This document shows positions 54,357 to 63,405 of a stretch of DNA of 64,000 nucleotides, in pieces (within the stretch, counting starts at the first letter, position 1; each line of letters starts with the position of its first letter). This DNA is from Stieleria sp. JC731 (GTDB taxonomy: Bacteria > Planctomycetota > Planctomycetia > Pirellulales > Pirellulaceae): contig NZ_JAJKFQ010000005.1 in NCBI RefSeq assembly GCF_020966635.1, positions 124,001-188,000 on the forward strand, read 5' to 3'. The notes under the pieces were generated by a model, which was given only the letters and a program-made list of their open reading frames with translations, was not told the origin of the DNA and ran no database searches. The translations under genes were made by a program, and so were the position numbers.

Positions 54357-55355
54357 TCAATCTTCTGCTTTTTGAAAACAGACCAGCATGTGATCGCATA
54401 GCGAAACCGCCATCGGTGGCCGATCACGATGAATAAGATGACGCTGTCTGGGGATCCTCTGGATAAGCCCCGCAATTCGGCGGCGATTTCCAGTGGCAAT
54501 TCGCCCGTGCCAGTGAAGTGTTTCCAACACATGTCGAAGTCGTGTTCGACGGCTACGGTTTTGGTGTGGATGACGAGTCATCGACCGCAACACCAATCCA
54601 GTTTGGTTCGCTAGCCAACGAATGCTTTTCGGCGTCGCAAAACAGAGGTGCTGCGCAGTATGGAGGTACCAGTGGTGTCCACCTAGCAGTTTCCATGTCC
54701 AATGGGATGCGTCGCCTGTCGAGAGAATCAAAAATCCACCGGGACGAAGTAGCGAAACGATGTTTCGGACTGTTGTGGTCGGGTCGGCGAGGTGTTCAAA
54801 GACATCGAACATCGTAGCGACGTCGTACTGCAGGTGATGATCTGCCGACACGTTCTCGGCATAGTCTGCCAACCATTCAATTTGGCGATTTAAAAGTGAT
54901 TGACGAACGTTGGCACAAGGTTCAATAGCCGCCTTCCGCCAGTGTTTTGGTAGCGTTTCAAGGAACCTTCCGTCAAAAGCCCCGATATCAACGATGCTGA
55001 ATTGGCGATCGAAATCAAACTTTGATCGCAGTAGAGTCTTGGCGGAGTTCCACGAGCCGACTTGGTCAGCGTTGTAGTCCCATGAACTCGCGGGCACGCT
55101 CGCGTAGAATTCTTCCAACAATCTCGGGGCTATTTGCGAAACTCTGTACAGGAGTCCGCAGCAATCGCATTCAAAAAGGGAGTCGCTCGAGCTACCATCC
55201 GCGTCGATCGCAAGTTTTTGATGACCCTCTCGGTGCTCGATCGGCACCGTGCATGTTCCGACCAAGGAATTCAAATTCGAACCACATTGGTTGCATCGTA
55301 CTGATGCGTCGATTGAGTTGGCAGTCGCAGTAAGATTTTGCGGAGCAATCATCAT
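54357..55355 (-). CDS. Class I SAM-dependent methyltransferase with zinc-finger N-terminus
   Basis: The 332-residue protein starts at an ATG at 55355 (ATG 55352 is an alternative). Two CxxC pairs (CNQCGSN... and CDCCGLLYR) near the N-terminus form a zinc-ribbon seen in sugar and nucleotide-sugar methyltransferases. The SAM-binding domain has IVDIGAFDGRFLETL and DVATMFDVFEHLADP, followed by LLRPGGFLILSTGD. It lies directly after wzt (66-base gap), where chain-terminating methyltransferases are found in some ABC-dependent O-antigen loci. Methyl capping is therefore a reasonable guess, but other sugar methylations remain possible. Confidence 0.85.
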   Translation of the reverse strand: MMIAPQNLTATANSIDASVRCNQCGSNLNSLVGTCTVPIEHREGHQKLAIDADGSSSDSLFECDCCGLLYRVSQIAPRLLEEFYASVPASSWDYNADQVGSWNSAKTLLRSKFDFDRQFSIVDIGAFDGRFLETLPKHWRKAAIEPCANVRQSLLNRQIEWLADYAENVSADHHLQYDVATMFDVFEHLADPTTTVRNIVSLLRPGGFLILSTGDASHWTWKLLGGHHWYLHTAQHLCFATPKSIRWLANQTGLVLRSMTRHPHQNRSRRTRLRHVLETLHWHGRIATGNRRRIAGLIQRIPRQRHLIHRDRPPMAVSLCDHMLVCFQKAED

Positions 55356-55421
55356 CGCGATCGTTTCGCCAGATTCAGGCAAGCGAAGCGAAATCCAAGA
55401 ATCGTCTAGTAAAAATGGACG

Positions 55422-56684
55422 TCACGCTGATGGTGCGATCCATTTCGGGTTTGCAATTGTCAGTTCGGGAAGTCGAATAGAGCCCCAGCCAAGTTGCCAG
55501 CCTTGGGAATCTGACAGTGGAAGCTCAACGGTAAAGGGCAATGTATTCGACAAGGAATCATGAATTCTGCTTCGGTGCGTATCGAAATCCATAATCGAAA
55601 TCGAACAATGGTATTGCCCTGGTGCCAGGCTTAACGGCATTGACCAGCGATAAGTTGCGGTTTCGTTCGCAGCCGCTGCAGGTGTTTTGGCTGAGAACGT
55701 GCTTCCGACGGCTGAGTCGTTCCGATCGTAGATGGTTAATCCAATGACAAACTGCTGCACTGACTTGTTCGAGCGAATGGTAGCTTCGAATTCCCAAGGA
55801 GCCCCCAACGCGATTGACTCTGAAGATTCGGTGGGATGTATCCTCAGTCGGACAAACTCCAAATCTTTGGTCAAGTTGGGATAGTCTCTTCTGGTCGTTT
55901 TCACGTCGTTCGATTCGACCAAGGAATCCTTGAAGTAAACTTCGACGGCGTCGCTTGTCTTGCCATCGAAAAGCACACTTCCTTCCGATAGGACAATACA
56001 ACGTTTGGTCAACGATCGAATCGAGGCAAGGTTGTGGCTCACGAACAATACCGTTCGGCCAGAGTCGGCAACACGACGCATCTTCGAAAGACACTGCTTT
56101 TGGAAAGCGATATCACCGACCGCAAGGACTTCATCGACGATCAATATTTCGGGATCCAAATGTGCCGCGACCGCAAAGCCCAGACGAACTTTCATGCCGC
56201 TGCTGTATCGTTTGACCGGCGTGTCAAGAAATTTGGCTACACCAGCAAAGTCGACGATGTCGTCCAACTGCGTTTGGATCTCTCGCCGAGTCATGCCCAG
56301 AATGGTTCCGTTGAGAAAAATGTTCTCTCGGCCGGTCAATTCTGGGTGGAACCCTGTCCCGACTTCCAGCAAGCTCGCAACCCGTCCTGTCAGTTCAGCC
56401 TGTCCTGAAGTGGGATAGGTAATCCGACTGAGGATTTTCAGTAGTGTGCTTTTACCTGCTCCGTTCTTTCCGATCAGCCCGACGACTTCGCCCTGGTCAA
56501 TGCGAAGATTGATGTTGCGCAAAGCCCAGAACTTTTTCGGATCTGTCTGTTGATGTTTCGTTCTTGAACGCCACCGGAGCATCCGTTCCAAGCTGGTGTT
56601 GGCTAGGTCACGCAGGCTGTTTGCGTGCGTTAGTCCTAGGTCGTACCGTTTGGACAAGTCGTCGATCTTGATCGAAATTGTCAT
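55422..56684 (-). CDS. wzt: Wzt, polysaccharide ABC-transporter ATPase with C-terminal glycan-binding domain
   Basis: The 420-residue protein, read from the ATG at 56684, powers export of the finished glycan. Walker A is GKNGAGKST (about 72-80), the ABC signature YSSGMKVRLGFAVA, Walker B ILIVDEVLAVGD and the H-loop FVSHNL. Residues about 255-415 form an extra beta-sandwich (APWEFEATIRSNKSVQQFVIG, APGQYHCSISIMDFD) like the Wzt C-terminal domain that recognises the end cap of the polysaccharide. It follows wzm by 16 bases. A methyltransferase gene sits right after it. Confidence 0.93.
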   Translation of the reverse strand: MTISIKIDDLSKRYDLGLTHANSLRDLANTSLERMLRWRSRTKHQQTDPKKFWALRNINLRIDQGEVVGLIGKNGAGKSTLLKILSRITYPTSGQAELTGRVASLLEVGTGFHPELTGRENIFLNGTILGMTRREIQTQLDDIVDFAGVAKFLDTPVKRYSSGMKVRLGFAVAAHLDPEILIVDEVLAVGDIAFQKQCLSKMRRVADSGRTVLFVSHNLASIRSLTKRCIVLSEGSVLFDGKTSDAVEVYFKDSLVESNDVKTTRRDYPNLTKDLEFVRLRIHPTESSESIALGAPWEFEATIRSNKSVQQFVIGLTIYDRNDSAVGSTFSAKTPAAAANETATYRWSMPLSLAPGQYHCSISIMDFDTHRSRIHDSLSNTLPFTVELPLSDSQGWQLGWGSIRLPELTIANPKWIAPSA

Positions 56685-56700
56685 GGTGATAACTTCGTCG

Positions 56701-57573
56701 CTAGATGACGTCGGCGAACGTGCATTCGACGCGGCGAAAGTAATACAGGCCTGAGACCAAGATAACCACGGTCGAGCAAAGCGACGTTGCAATCATCGTC
56801 CAGTCTGGTGTTCCCATTGCGAATAGACTCCAACGGAATCCCTCAACCACACCAACCATTGGGTTCAACGCGTAGAGCGTTCGGTAATCTTGTGGGACCG
56901 TCGAGATCGGATACACAATTGGGCAAAGGTACATCCAAACCTGCAAAAGAAATGGAACTGCCATCGACGCATCGCGAAAGCGTACGTTGATCGCGGCCAG
57001 CCAGATTCCAAAGGCCAATGCGGTCAACACGGTGATCGCGACAAATAATGGAACCGTGGTGATCGTCCATGCGGGCTGATGGTTGTAGATTGCCATCAGC
57101 GCAAGCAGGACGATGAATTGAATGCCGAATTCAACAAGTCCTACACCGACTTTTGCCAAGGGCAGAACCAGTCTGGGAAAGTAAACTTTGGTAATCAGTG
57201 ACGATCCGCCGACAACGCTTTGCGTGATTCCCGACAGCGAAGTCGAAAAGTACAGCCAGGGCATCAGTCCGGCAAATGCGAATAGTGGGTAAGGAATGTC
57301 GGTGTTGATTTTGACGAAGACACTGAAAACGAGTGTGAAAATCGCTGCGGTCAGAGCGGGGCGCAAGATGGCCCATCCATATCCAATGACACTTTGGCGG
57401 AATCGGGTTGAGATGTCTCGCCGAATCAAAAGCCAAAGCAAGTCACGGTAACGCCAAAGTTCCTTAGAATCGAACGCTTGCCATCGGCTGGGCGGGCAAA
57501 TCGTTACGGTTTCCAGTTGCCGTGACAAAACTGACACTTCAGACTGACGCGTCGCAGGGTTTCCGATACTCAT
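56701..57573 (-). CDS. wzm: Wzm, polysaccharide ABC-transporter permease
   Basis: The 290-residue integral-membrane protein has six transmembrane helices of the ABC-2 type. The N-terminal interface helix (LWRYRDLLWLLIRRDISTRFRQSVIGYGWAILRP) is the typical signature of KpsM/Wzm. The loop LMPWLYFSTSLSGITQSVVGGSSLITKVYFPR is also conserved in Wzm. It forms the channel through which Wzt exports the glycan. It overlaps the upstream epimerase gene by 4 bases (ATGA). Confidence 0.93.
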   Translation of the reverse strand: MSIGNPATRQSEVSVLSRQLETVTICPPSRWQAFDSKELWRYRDLLWLLIRRDISTRFRQSVIGYGWAILRPALTAAIFTLVFSVFVKINTDIPYPLFAFAGLMPWLYFSTSLSGITQSVVGGSSLITKVYFPRLVLPLAKVGVGLVEFGIQFIVLLALMAIYNHQPAWTITTVPLFVAITVLTALAFGIWLAAINVRFRDASMAVPFLLQVWMYLCPIVYPISTVPQDYRTLYALNPMVGVVEGFRWSLFAMGTPDWTMIATSLCSTVVILVSGLYYFRRVECTFADVI

Positions 57574-58643
57574 CGAGACGTCTTAATCCAGTCGCTTTGC
57601 GTCTCTGCAAAGTCACCGATTTCGTCGAGAATTTGGTCGGCAGTGATTTCGGGTTGCCAATCCCATGTGGTGCTAGCCAAGCTGTGGTCGAGCACCATCC
57701 AGGGCAGATCGAACTGTCGTGGAACGGGATCAACTGCGACCAGGTGCACGCCCCAGCGGTCTTCACACCAGTGGCTTAATTGCCGTAGCGACCGAGCCGA
57801 TTGCACGCCGCCGGAGACATTGATGATTCGCGGTTGTTTGTTCGGCAACGTTTTGATCTGTTTAAACAACAATCGAGATAAGTCGCGCGGGTGCAGGCAG
57901 TCGCGTACTTGGTGTCCACGGCCATCAAAGCCTATGTATCGAAGCGGCTGGTTCTCTTTCCAGCTGTGAAGCCAAAATGCAAAGATGCCTTGATCCGCCT
58001 TTCCAAATTGTCCCGCTCCCGCCATGACTCCACAGCGATTGATCCAAACAGGAAATCCAAAGGCATAGCCGTATTCCAACGCGAGCTGTTCCGATGCCAG
58101 TTTCGTTGCCCCGTACAGCGAGATCGGTGCAGCGGTTGAATATTGTTCTGAGATGCCGTTTTCGGTTACACCGGCCGGACAGCTATCGTTGGTCGGACGG
58201 AAAGCATCCGATTCGACTTCGACAGATAGATCGGCAAGCGCGGGAATCGAATAGACGCGGCTCGTGCTCAGGTGGATAAAGCCAGCCCGATGACGTTTGC
58301 AGTGTTCCAGCAGGTTGACGGTCCCTGTCAAATTCGATTCAAGGAGTTGGCGACTGCCGTGTTCGGTCCCGATACCAGCGACGACACTTGGGTTGGCTGC
58401 CGCGTCGATGATCCAATCCACTTGCCCAATCGCGGCGACATCACTTTGGCAGCGGATGTCCGCATGTTGGACGTCGATGTCTAGCTCGGCTAGGCGTTCG
58501 CAATTGAGCCAGCTCCCACGCCGCGAAAGGTTATCAACACCGCGAATGCTAAACTCGTTAGCGGAATAGTGCTGCCGGAACGCTGTCGCGATTTGGCTTC
58601 CGACGAAACCGCAGATCCCGGTGATAAGTATCGTTTTCGTCAC
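57570..58643 (-). CDS. NAD-dependent sugar epimerase, CDP-paratose 2-epimerase-like
   Basis: The 357-residue short-chain dehydrogenase has the NAD motif TGICGFVGSQ and the catalytic YxxxK in SLYGATKLASEQ. The region NRCGVMAGAGQFGKADQGIF and GRGHQVRDCLHPRDL resembles RfbE/Tyv (CDP-paratose to CDP-tyvelose) more than UDP-galactose epimerases. No CDP-paratose synthesis genes are in the window, so the true substrate may be a different NDP-sugar. It lies 9 bases after a GT4 gene and overlaps wzm. Confidence 0.82.
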   Translation of the reverse strand: MTKTILITGICGFVGSQIATAFRQHYSANEFSIRGVDNLSRRGSWLNCERLAELDIDVQHADIRCQSDVAAIGQVDWIIDAAANPSVVAGIGTEHGSRQLLESNLTGTVNLLEHCKRHRAGFIHLSTSRVYSIPALADLSVEVESDAFRPTNDSCPAGVTENGISEQYSTAAPISLYGATKLASEQLALEYGYAFGFPVWINRCGVMAGAGQFGKADQGIFAFWLHSWKENQPLRYIGFDGRGHQVRDCLHPRDLSRLLFKQIKTLPNKQPRIINVSGGVQSARSLRQLSHWCEDRWGVHLVAVDPVPRQFDLPWMVLDHSLASTTWDWQPEITADQILDEIGDFAETQSDWIKTSR

Positions 58644-58652
58644 TTTCTTTTA

Positions 58653-59771
58653 CTAGCTCGCGAGTGACTCGATCTGCAACAGCGGCTGGACGCATCGATC
58701 CCAAGTCAGTTCCGATGCCCGAGTCCTAGCGGCCGTGCTGAGGTGGTTCCACAAGTGTCGATCGACCAGCAGTTGTTCGATCGCGTCGGCTGTCCAATTG
58801 GGGTTTTCAGCTGGGCCGAATTTGCCTGCAGATTCACAGATCTCTGAAATCGCACAACAATCAGTGCTGACAACCGGAGTCCCAAACACCATCGCTTCCG
58901 CTGCGGGGATACCGAACGATTCACATTGGCTCGGTAGTGCGAACACTTGCGATGTCGCATATTCGCGGTGCAGATCCTCGTCGCTGATTCGACCCAGGAT
59001 TTTAACTGCGTCGTTCAGATGCAACCTTGCGATCTGGCTTCGGATTCGGTTTTCGTAGGCCGGATCCGGCCATGGCCCGACCAAGCGAAGCGTTGCCGGA
59101 ATGTTGCGTCCACGTACGAGCGAAATCGCATCGACGAGTGTATGGATGCCTTTCCAGTTGGCCATCGCGGAAACCGCAAGAACCGAATACGGCTTTCGCT
59201 GAAGCGACTGGTACGTTGAAGCGATCTTGAAGGTGTCGCTGTCCAGACCCACGTAGGCGACTGCTTGGTTGCGTTCGTGGGCAGAACGGTTATCACTCTG
59301 GTAAAGGCTTCGCAGATGATTGGAGATATAGATCATTAGGTCTGCGTGTTTAAACGCTCGGCCATATCCAAGTCGCTGCAGTTTCGCCTTGATTCGATCC
59401 TGAATGCTTTGATGGGCATTGGGGCGGTAGCACCAAGGGTTTTGGCAGAGAACCGCTTGTGGGACAGGACATCGCGGCATTAGGTGTCCCGACACCGTGA
59501 GTGCGACATCGATACCAAGATCGCGAATCAGCTTTGGTATCCGAAGCGTCTCCCATGCCGTGCGTTTGGCCCAGTGCCTAAAACGCTCTGCGACAGGCAC
59601 CAGCACCATTCCGGTCTGTCGCAGAGACTTTGGTGGCGGATCCGACTGGTAGTGCAACAAAACGAGTTCGTGTGATGGCAAAATCGATTCGCAGAATGGT
59701 TGAAGGAAACCATAGACCACGTGTCTGCCGCTCATCGAGCCGATCGATAGTGTGTTGACTAACAATCGCAT
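58653..59771 (-). CDS. Family 4 glycosyltransferase
   Basis: The 372-residue GT-B enzyme starts MRLLVNTLSIGSMSGRHVVY. The second lobe opens SVLAVSAMANWKGIHTLVDAI, and the EX7E block is CESFGIPAAEAMVFGTPVV. Its position, next to wecB and upstream of the epimerase and exporter, fits early assembly of the repeat unit. It is 7 bases after the wecB stop. The sugar is not determined. Confidence 0.88.
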   Translation of the reverse strand: MRLLVNTLSIGSMSGRHVVYGFLQPFCESILPSHELVLLHYQSDPPPKSLRQTGMVLVPVAERFRHWAKRTAWETLRIPKLIRDLGIDVALTVSGHLMPRCPVPQAVLCQNPWCYRPNAHQSIQDRIKAKLQRLGYGRAFKHADLMIYISNHLRSLYQSDNRSAHERNQAVAYVGLDSDTFKIASTYQSLQRKPYSVLAVSAMANWKGIHTLVDAISLVRGRNIPATLRLVGPWPDPAYENRIRSQIARLHLNDAVKILGRISDEDLHREYATSQVFALPSQCESFGIPAAEAMVFGTPVVSTDCCAISEICESAGKFGPAENPNWTADAIEQLLVDRHLWNHLSTAARTRASELTWDRCVQPLLQIESLAS

Positions 59772-59778
59772 TTGCGTA

Positions 59779-60855
59779 TCAACGATTTAGCAAGCAATCC
59801 GCAATTCTTTCAGCAGCTTTGCCGTCCCAAAGTTTTGGGCAACGTGGCTGGGGCGGATTCGCTTGGATGTCGTTCCATGCCTCCAACAATGTTTCTTTGC
59901 CGGGTTGGACCAATCGATTGGTGCCTTCATCGATTGTGATCGGGCGTTCGGTGTTTGGCCGCACAGTCAGGCAGGTCACGCCAAGGTAGGTCGTTTCCTC
60001 TTGTACGCCGCCGCTGTCCGTCATGACAACCTTGGCTGATTTCATCAGTCCCATGAAGTCAAAGTATCCGAGCGGATCGACCATCCGGATCCCTTCAGCG
60101 ACTTCGATGTTGTTGTCTTTTAGTCGCGCTCGCGTCCGCGGATGCACAGGGAAGATGACAGGCAGTGTTTCCGATACGATGTTCAATGCCGCGATCAGCT
60201 CAGCCAGCATCTTAGGTTCATCAACATTACTTGGGCGGTGGAGCGTTGCTAGGACGTATTCGCCCTTTGGCAAGTCCATCCGTGTGAGGATGTCACTTTG
60301 TTCGATCTTTGGCAGAGCGCGGACTAACGAATCGATCATTACGTTTCCGACACAAGCGATCTTCTCTGCCGGGACACCTTCGGAAAGCAGGTTTTCATCA
60401 CCATCAGGAGAAGGCGTCAAAAGCAAGTCGGCGATCGCATCGGTAACCAATCGGTTGATCTCTTCAGGCATCCCGCGGTCGCGTGAACGCAAGCCGGCTT
60501 CAACGTGTGCAATCGGAATTCCGAGCTTGGACGCAACCAGGGCGCATGCGACAGTTGAATTCACGTCACCGACGACGACAAGCCAGTCCGGATTGTGTCG
60601 CAACAGCACCGGTTCAAACTCCATCATGATCTTTGCGGTTTGTGCCGCATGAGATCCTCCGGAGATTCCAAGATGTTCGTCCGGTTTGGGGAGTTCTAGT
60701 TCGCGGAAAAACACATCCGACATCTTCTCGTCGAAGTGCTGTCCGGTATGGACAAGGATCTGTTCAACGTCGGGGTTCTTGGCTGAAATCGCACGAATGA
60801 TCGGAGCGATTTTCATGAAGTTGGGGCGGGCGCCGACGACGGAAAGTATTTTCAC
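59779..60855 (-). CDS. wecB: UDP-N-acetylglucosamine 2-epimerase (non-hydrolysing)
   Basis: WecB converts UDP-GlcNAc to UDP-ManNAc, a precursor of surface polysaccharides. The 358-residue protein has the characteristic start ILSVVGARPNFMKIAPIIRA, HTGQHFDEKMSDVFF, the catalytic HVEAGLRSRDRGMPEEINRL segment and HPRTRARL. DSGGVQEETTYLGVTCLTVRPNTERP near the C-terminus is invariant in the family. The start ATG at 60855 is standard. ManNAc-derived sugars, for example ManNAcA, are therefore likely in this glycan, though no WecC is in the window. Confidence 0.96.
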   Translation of the reverse strand: MKILSVVGARPNFMKIAPIIRAISAKNPDVEQILVHTGQHFDEKMSDVFFRELELPKPDEHLGISGGSHAAQTAKIMMEFEPVLLRHNPDWLVVVGDVNSTVACALVASKLGIPIAHVEAGLRSRDRGMPEEINRLVTDAIADLLLTPSPDGDENLLSEGVPAEKIACVGNVMIDSLVRALPKIEQSDILTRMDLPKGEYVLATLHRPSNVDEPKMLAELIAALNIVSETLPVIFPVHPRTRARLKDNNIEVAEGIRMVDPLGYFDFMGLMKSAKVVMTDSGGVQEETTYLGVTCLTVRPNTERPITIDEGTNRLVQPGKETLLEAWNDIQANPPQPRCPKLWDGKAAERIADCLLNR

Positions 60856-60894
60856 GACTATGAAATTTTGAGCGAGGGGGAGGATACGTTGGAC

Positions 60895-63318
60895 CTAATT
60901 CAGGTCATGTTGATTCAAATATGTTTCAGCTGCCAGTTTGGCTCGCGAGTCTTCCGGGATGATTTGATCCAGGTGAATTCCTGCATAGCGTTTAGCTTTG
61001 CCGAAAACTAACGCAATCTTCTCCGGCGATAGTGCTGCGGCTCGACGAAAGGCTGCTGTTGCGCGATCGAAATCGGCGTGGTCAGCAAACGAAGTCCCCA
61101 CCCTTAATTGAACGTCAGGAGAGCGGTGAAACAGCTGTGCCGACTGCCGCAAGGCAAGGACTGTGCGGTCCGAGTCTTGATGCGCGAATTCGAGTGCGAC
61201 CAGATTGAATCGTGACTTAATCGATAGCGGTCGAACCGCTAGTGATTCATCAGTCAAACGCAATGACTTCGTATAGGACGATACTGAACAGCAGTCAGAG
61301 TGTCCGACTTGTAGCGGTTCCACGAACAAGCCACCACGAGTCACCACAGCATCGGAGCTGTTTCTACGCCACGCCAATCGCCGGACCAATTTTGATGTCT
61401 GAGCATAAAGGGCATCGCGATGTAGTTTCGGCAACCGCGAATCGCTATGGGTTTGAAGCTCTTGAAGCCTTGCGATTTCGTAATTCAGGTCGACAAATGC
61501 ATCGATTAGGTCCGCAGTGGGGTGTTGGCTTTTTAAAGGAGCGTATCGTTGTTCCAGACTCAATAAATCTGCCAGTCCGGTCTGTTGATCGCACAGCCGG
61601 TTGCGGATCAGCCCGGTCGCATATTCCGCCCGTCCATCGAATCGGAGGTGACCAACGGCGATCCCAGCGATAGTCATCGAAAGCGTCGCTGGTATAACAT
61701 GACGGACAAATAAAGGAGTGGTTCGCTGTATGTGGCCGAGTCTACGCCTGCACCGGTTTGCGAGCGTTATCGGTCGCAAAACGGCCGGAACCAATCGAGC
61801 AAGTGAACGCCCAACAGTACTTCGCGGTGTCTCCGCTTCTTGAGTCGCCGCAGGATTGGCGGCAAAAGTTAGTTGCGTCGCCCAAGACCAGAATGCCGCG
61901 AATAGTATCGCGGCGAAAAGCAAGTTGGAGGGGATCATCAATCCAAAATCGAAGCATTGGCTGATCGCAATGTTCCAGCCAATGAACATGCAGCCGAACT
62001 TTAGACCGCTATCGATGGGGCTTTTCGAACGACCTAGCTTGCATCTGCAATTCCGAAACATTGCAAAGATTGTGACGGCAACGACTAGTCCAACAACCGA
62101 GGTTTCGACCAGCAATTCCAGCCAGAGGTTGTCCGCATGCGTGAACCATCGCCATGGACTGGACTGTTGCCATGGCAGGTAGGCAAATGCATAGGATCCT
62201 AAGCCACTTCCGAAGGGAAAGAAATGCAGACTGGCCCGTAATGCGTCAGGCCAGTGTTGAAGGCGATAGTCGTCAGAAATCCGCGTTATCGTTTGTTGGA
62301 CCAAGCCATTGTGTAGAAGACTTGGGTACCGGTAGACAATCAACGGGATGCTCACTGCGACCAAGATCAACAAGAATGTCGATGCAACGAGCAACCGTCG
62401 TCGTCCTATTCGATCAGCCGTTGCAGCGATCGAAATCACCATGGCAGCGAGCATTGCGAGGATGCCGCCACGTGAACCGTTCGCTATCAGACCCACGATA
62501 CAAACGACAAGCATCAAAGTTGCGGTGACCAACATCGGATCGAACGCTATTGTCGCGAGTCGCCGAGCGTGCGATGTCCGTTTCCTCGCAACCTGCCGTC
62601 GCGTTTTCCAACGATACAGGATGATCGCCAACGATGTGCCGATCGCTAGGTTGATCGCGAACGCCGCGTTATTGCGATTGAGGAAGGTCCCGAATGGGGT
62701 GCCTTCACCGCCTTCTTTGAAACTCCAAAGTGACCATTGGGGGATCGTTTGTCGTGAAATCCCGACGATCGAAACGACACAACCGTAGATTCCTGCGGCA
62801 ACCAGCAGCCAGAGCATTTGAGCTCTTGTTTGAAACACCAACGGAACGACTGCCATCGCTGCGGCGGAGAGGACGACCAGCCAGATGTGGTGCTTGGAAT
62901 CGAGCGGTGAAATTGAAATTGGCGACGACTGTTGTCCAATCGTGTCCGATAATGGTGCCGCCCAATCGTAATACGCTTGATAACTTGCCGGACTGATCAA
63001 GCCAAGCATAGTCTTGGGAACCGGAATGGTTTGCAGGGTGCAAAAGGCTGCAAAAAGACAGATCGACAAAGCCGGGAGATAGGCATCGAGCCGGAACGGT
63101 TCTAAACGTGTCTTATCTCGTCGGACCGCCGTGCTGGCAAAAGCGGCTGCAATTGCAACCAGCACAGCGAGCGACGCAACATACTGTGTCCAGTGCAGCA
63201 CACCGCCAAAGTCCAATGACATGACGATGGGCGTCACCGCTAGGATAAATGCTGCGAACCACCGCAGGCAGCTAGACACTGGTGCTTCGTTCCATATGAA
63301 AATACGGGTTCGGGTCAT
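60895..63318 (-). CDS. O-antigen ligase-like membrane protein with helical C-terminal extension
   Basis: The 807-residue protein has about 10-12 transmembrane helices in the first 500 residues. The Wzy_C/WaaL-type motif PFGTFLNRNNAAFAINLAIG is present. A periplasmic loop of about 60 residues (YRLQHWPDALRASLHFFPFGSG) and WWFTHADNLWLELLVETSVVG-like region match ligase/polymerase enzymes. The last 280 residues are soluble and helical, with TPR-like repeats (VQLRVGTSFADHADFDRATAAF). This extension is unusual for WaaL but common in planctomycete homologues. It may be the enzyme that attaches the glycan to its anchor, or a second polymerase. It starts 10 bases past a REP-like hairpin. Confidence 0.8.
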   Translation of the reverse strand: MTRTRIFIWNEAPVSSCLRWFAAFILAVTPIVMSLDFGGVLHWTQYVASLAVLVAIAAAFASTAVRRDKTRLEPFRLDAYLPALSICLFAAFCTLQTIPVPKTMLGLISPASYQAYYDWAAPLSDTIGQQSSPISISPLDSKHHIWLVVLSAAAMAVVPLVFQTRAQMLWLLVAAGIYGCVVSIVGISRQTIPQWSLWSFKEGGEGTPFGTFLNRNNAAFAINLAIGTSLAIILYRWKTRRQVARKRTSHARRLATIAFDPMLVTATLMLVVCIVGLIANGSRGGILAMLAAMVISIAATADRIGRRRLLVASTFLLILVAVSIPLIVYRYPSLLHNGLVQQTITRISDDYRLQHWPDALRASLHFFPFGSGLGSYAFAYLPWQQSSPWRWFTHADNLWLELLVETSVVGLVVAVTIFAMFRNCRCKLGRSKSPIDSGLKFGCMFIGWNIAISQCFDFGLMIPSNLLFAAILFAAFWSWATQLTFAANPAATQEAETPRSTVGRSLARLVPAVLRPITLANRCRRRLGHIQRTTPLFVRHVIPATLSMTIAGIAVGHLRFDGRAEYATGLIRNRLCDQQTGLADLLSLEQRYAPLKSQHPTADLIDAFVDLNYEIARLQELQTHSDSRLPKLHRDALYAQTSKLVRRLAWRRNSSDAVVTRGGLFVEPLQVGHSDCCSVSSYTKSLRLTDESLAVRPLSIKSRFNLVALEFAHQDSDRTVLALRQSAQLFHRSPDVQLRVGTSFADHADFDRATAAFRRAAALSPEKIALVFGKAKRYAGIHLDQIIPEDSRAKLAAETYLNQHDLN

Positions 63319-63327
63319 CAGGCGACG

Positions 63328-63369
63328 GGCGTTAACCCCGGTTATTGCACTGAAACCGTGGCTAACGCC
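63328..63369. repeat. REP-like palindrome after the gmd stop
   Basis: GGCGTTAACCCCGGTT and AACCGTGGCTAACGCC are inverted arms (14 of 16 bases pair) with a 10-base loop. The right arm shares 16 of 17 bases with AACCGCGGCTAACGCCA at 2024-2040, so both belong to one repeat family. It lies between gmd and the ligase gene and may end the gmd transcript. Confidence 0.65.
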
Positions 63370-63405
63370 ATACTGCGAATCCTAGAATCGAGTTGGAACG
63401 AAGCA

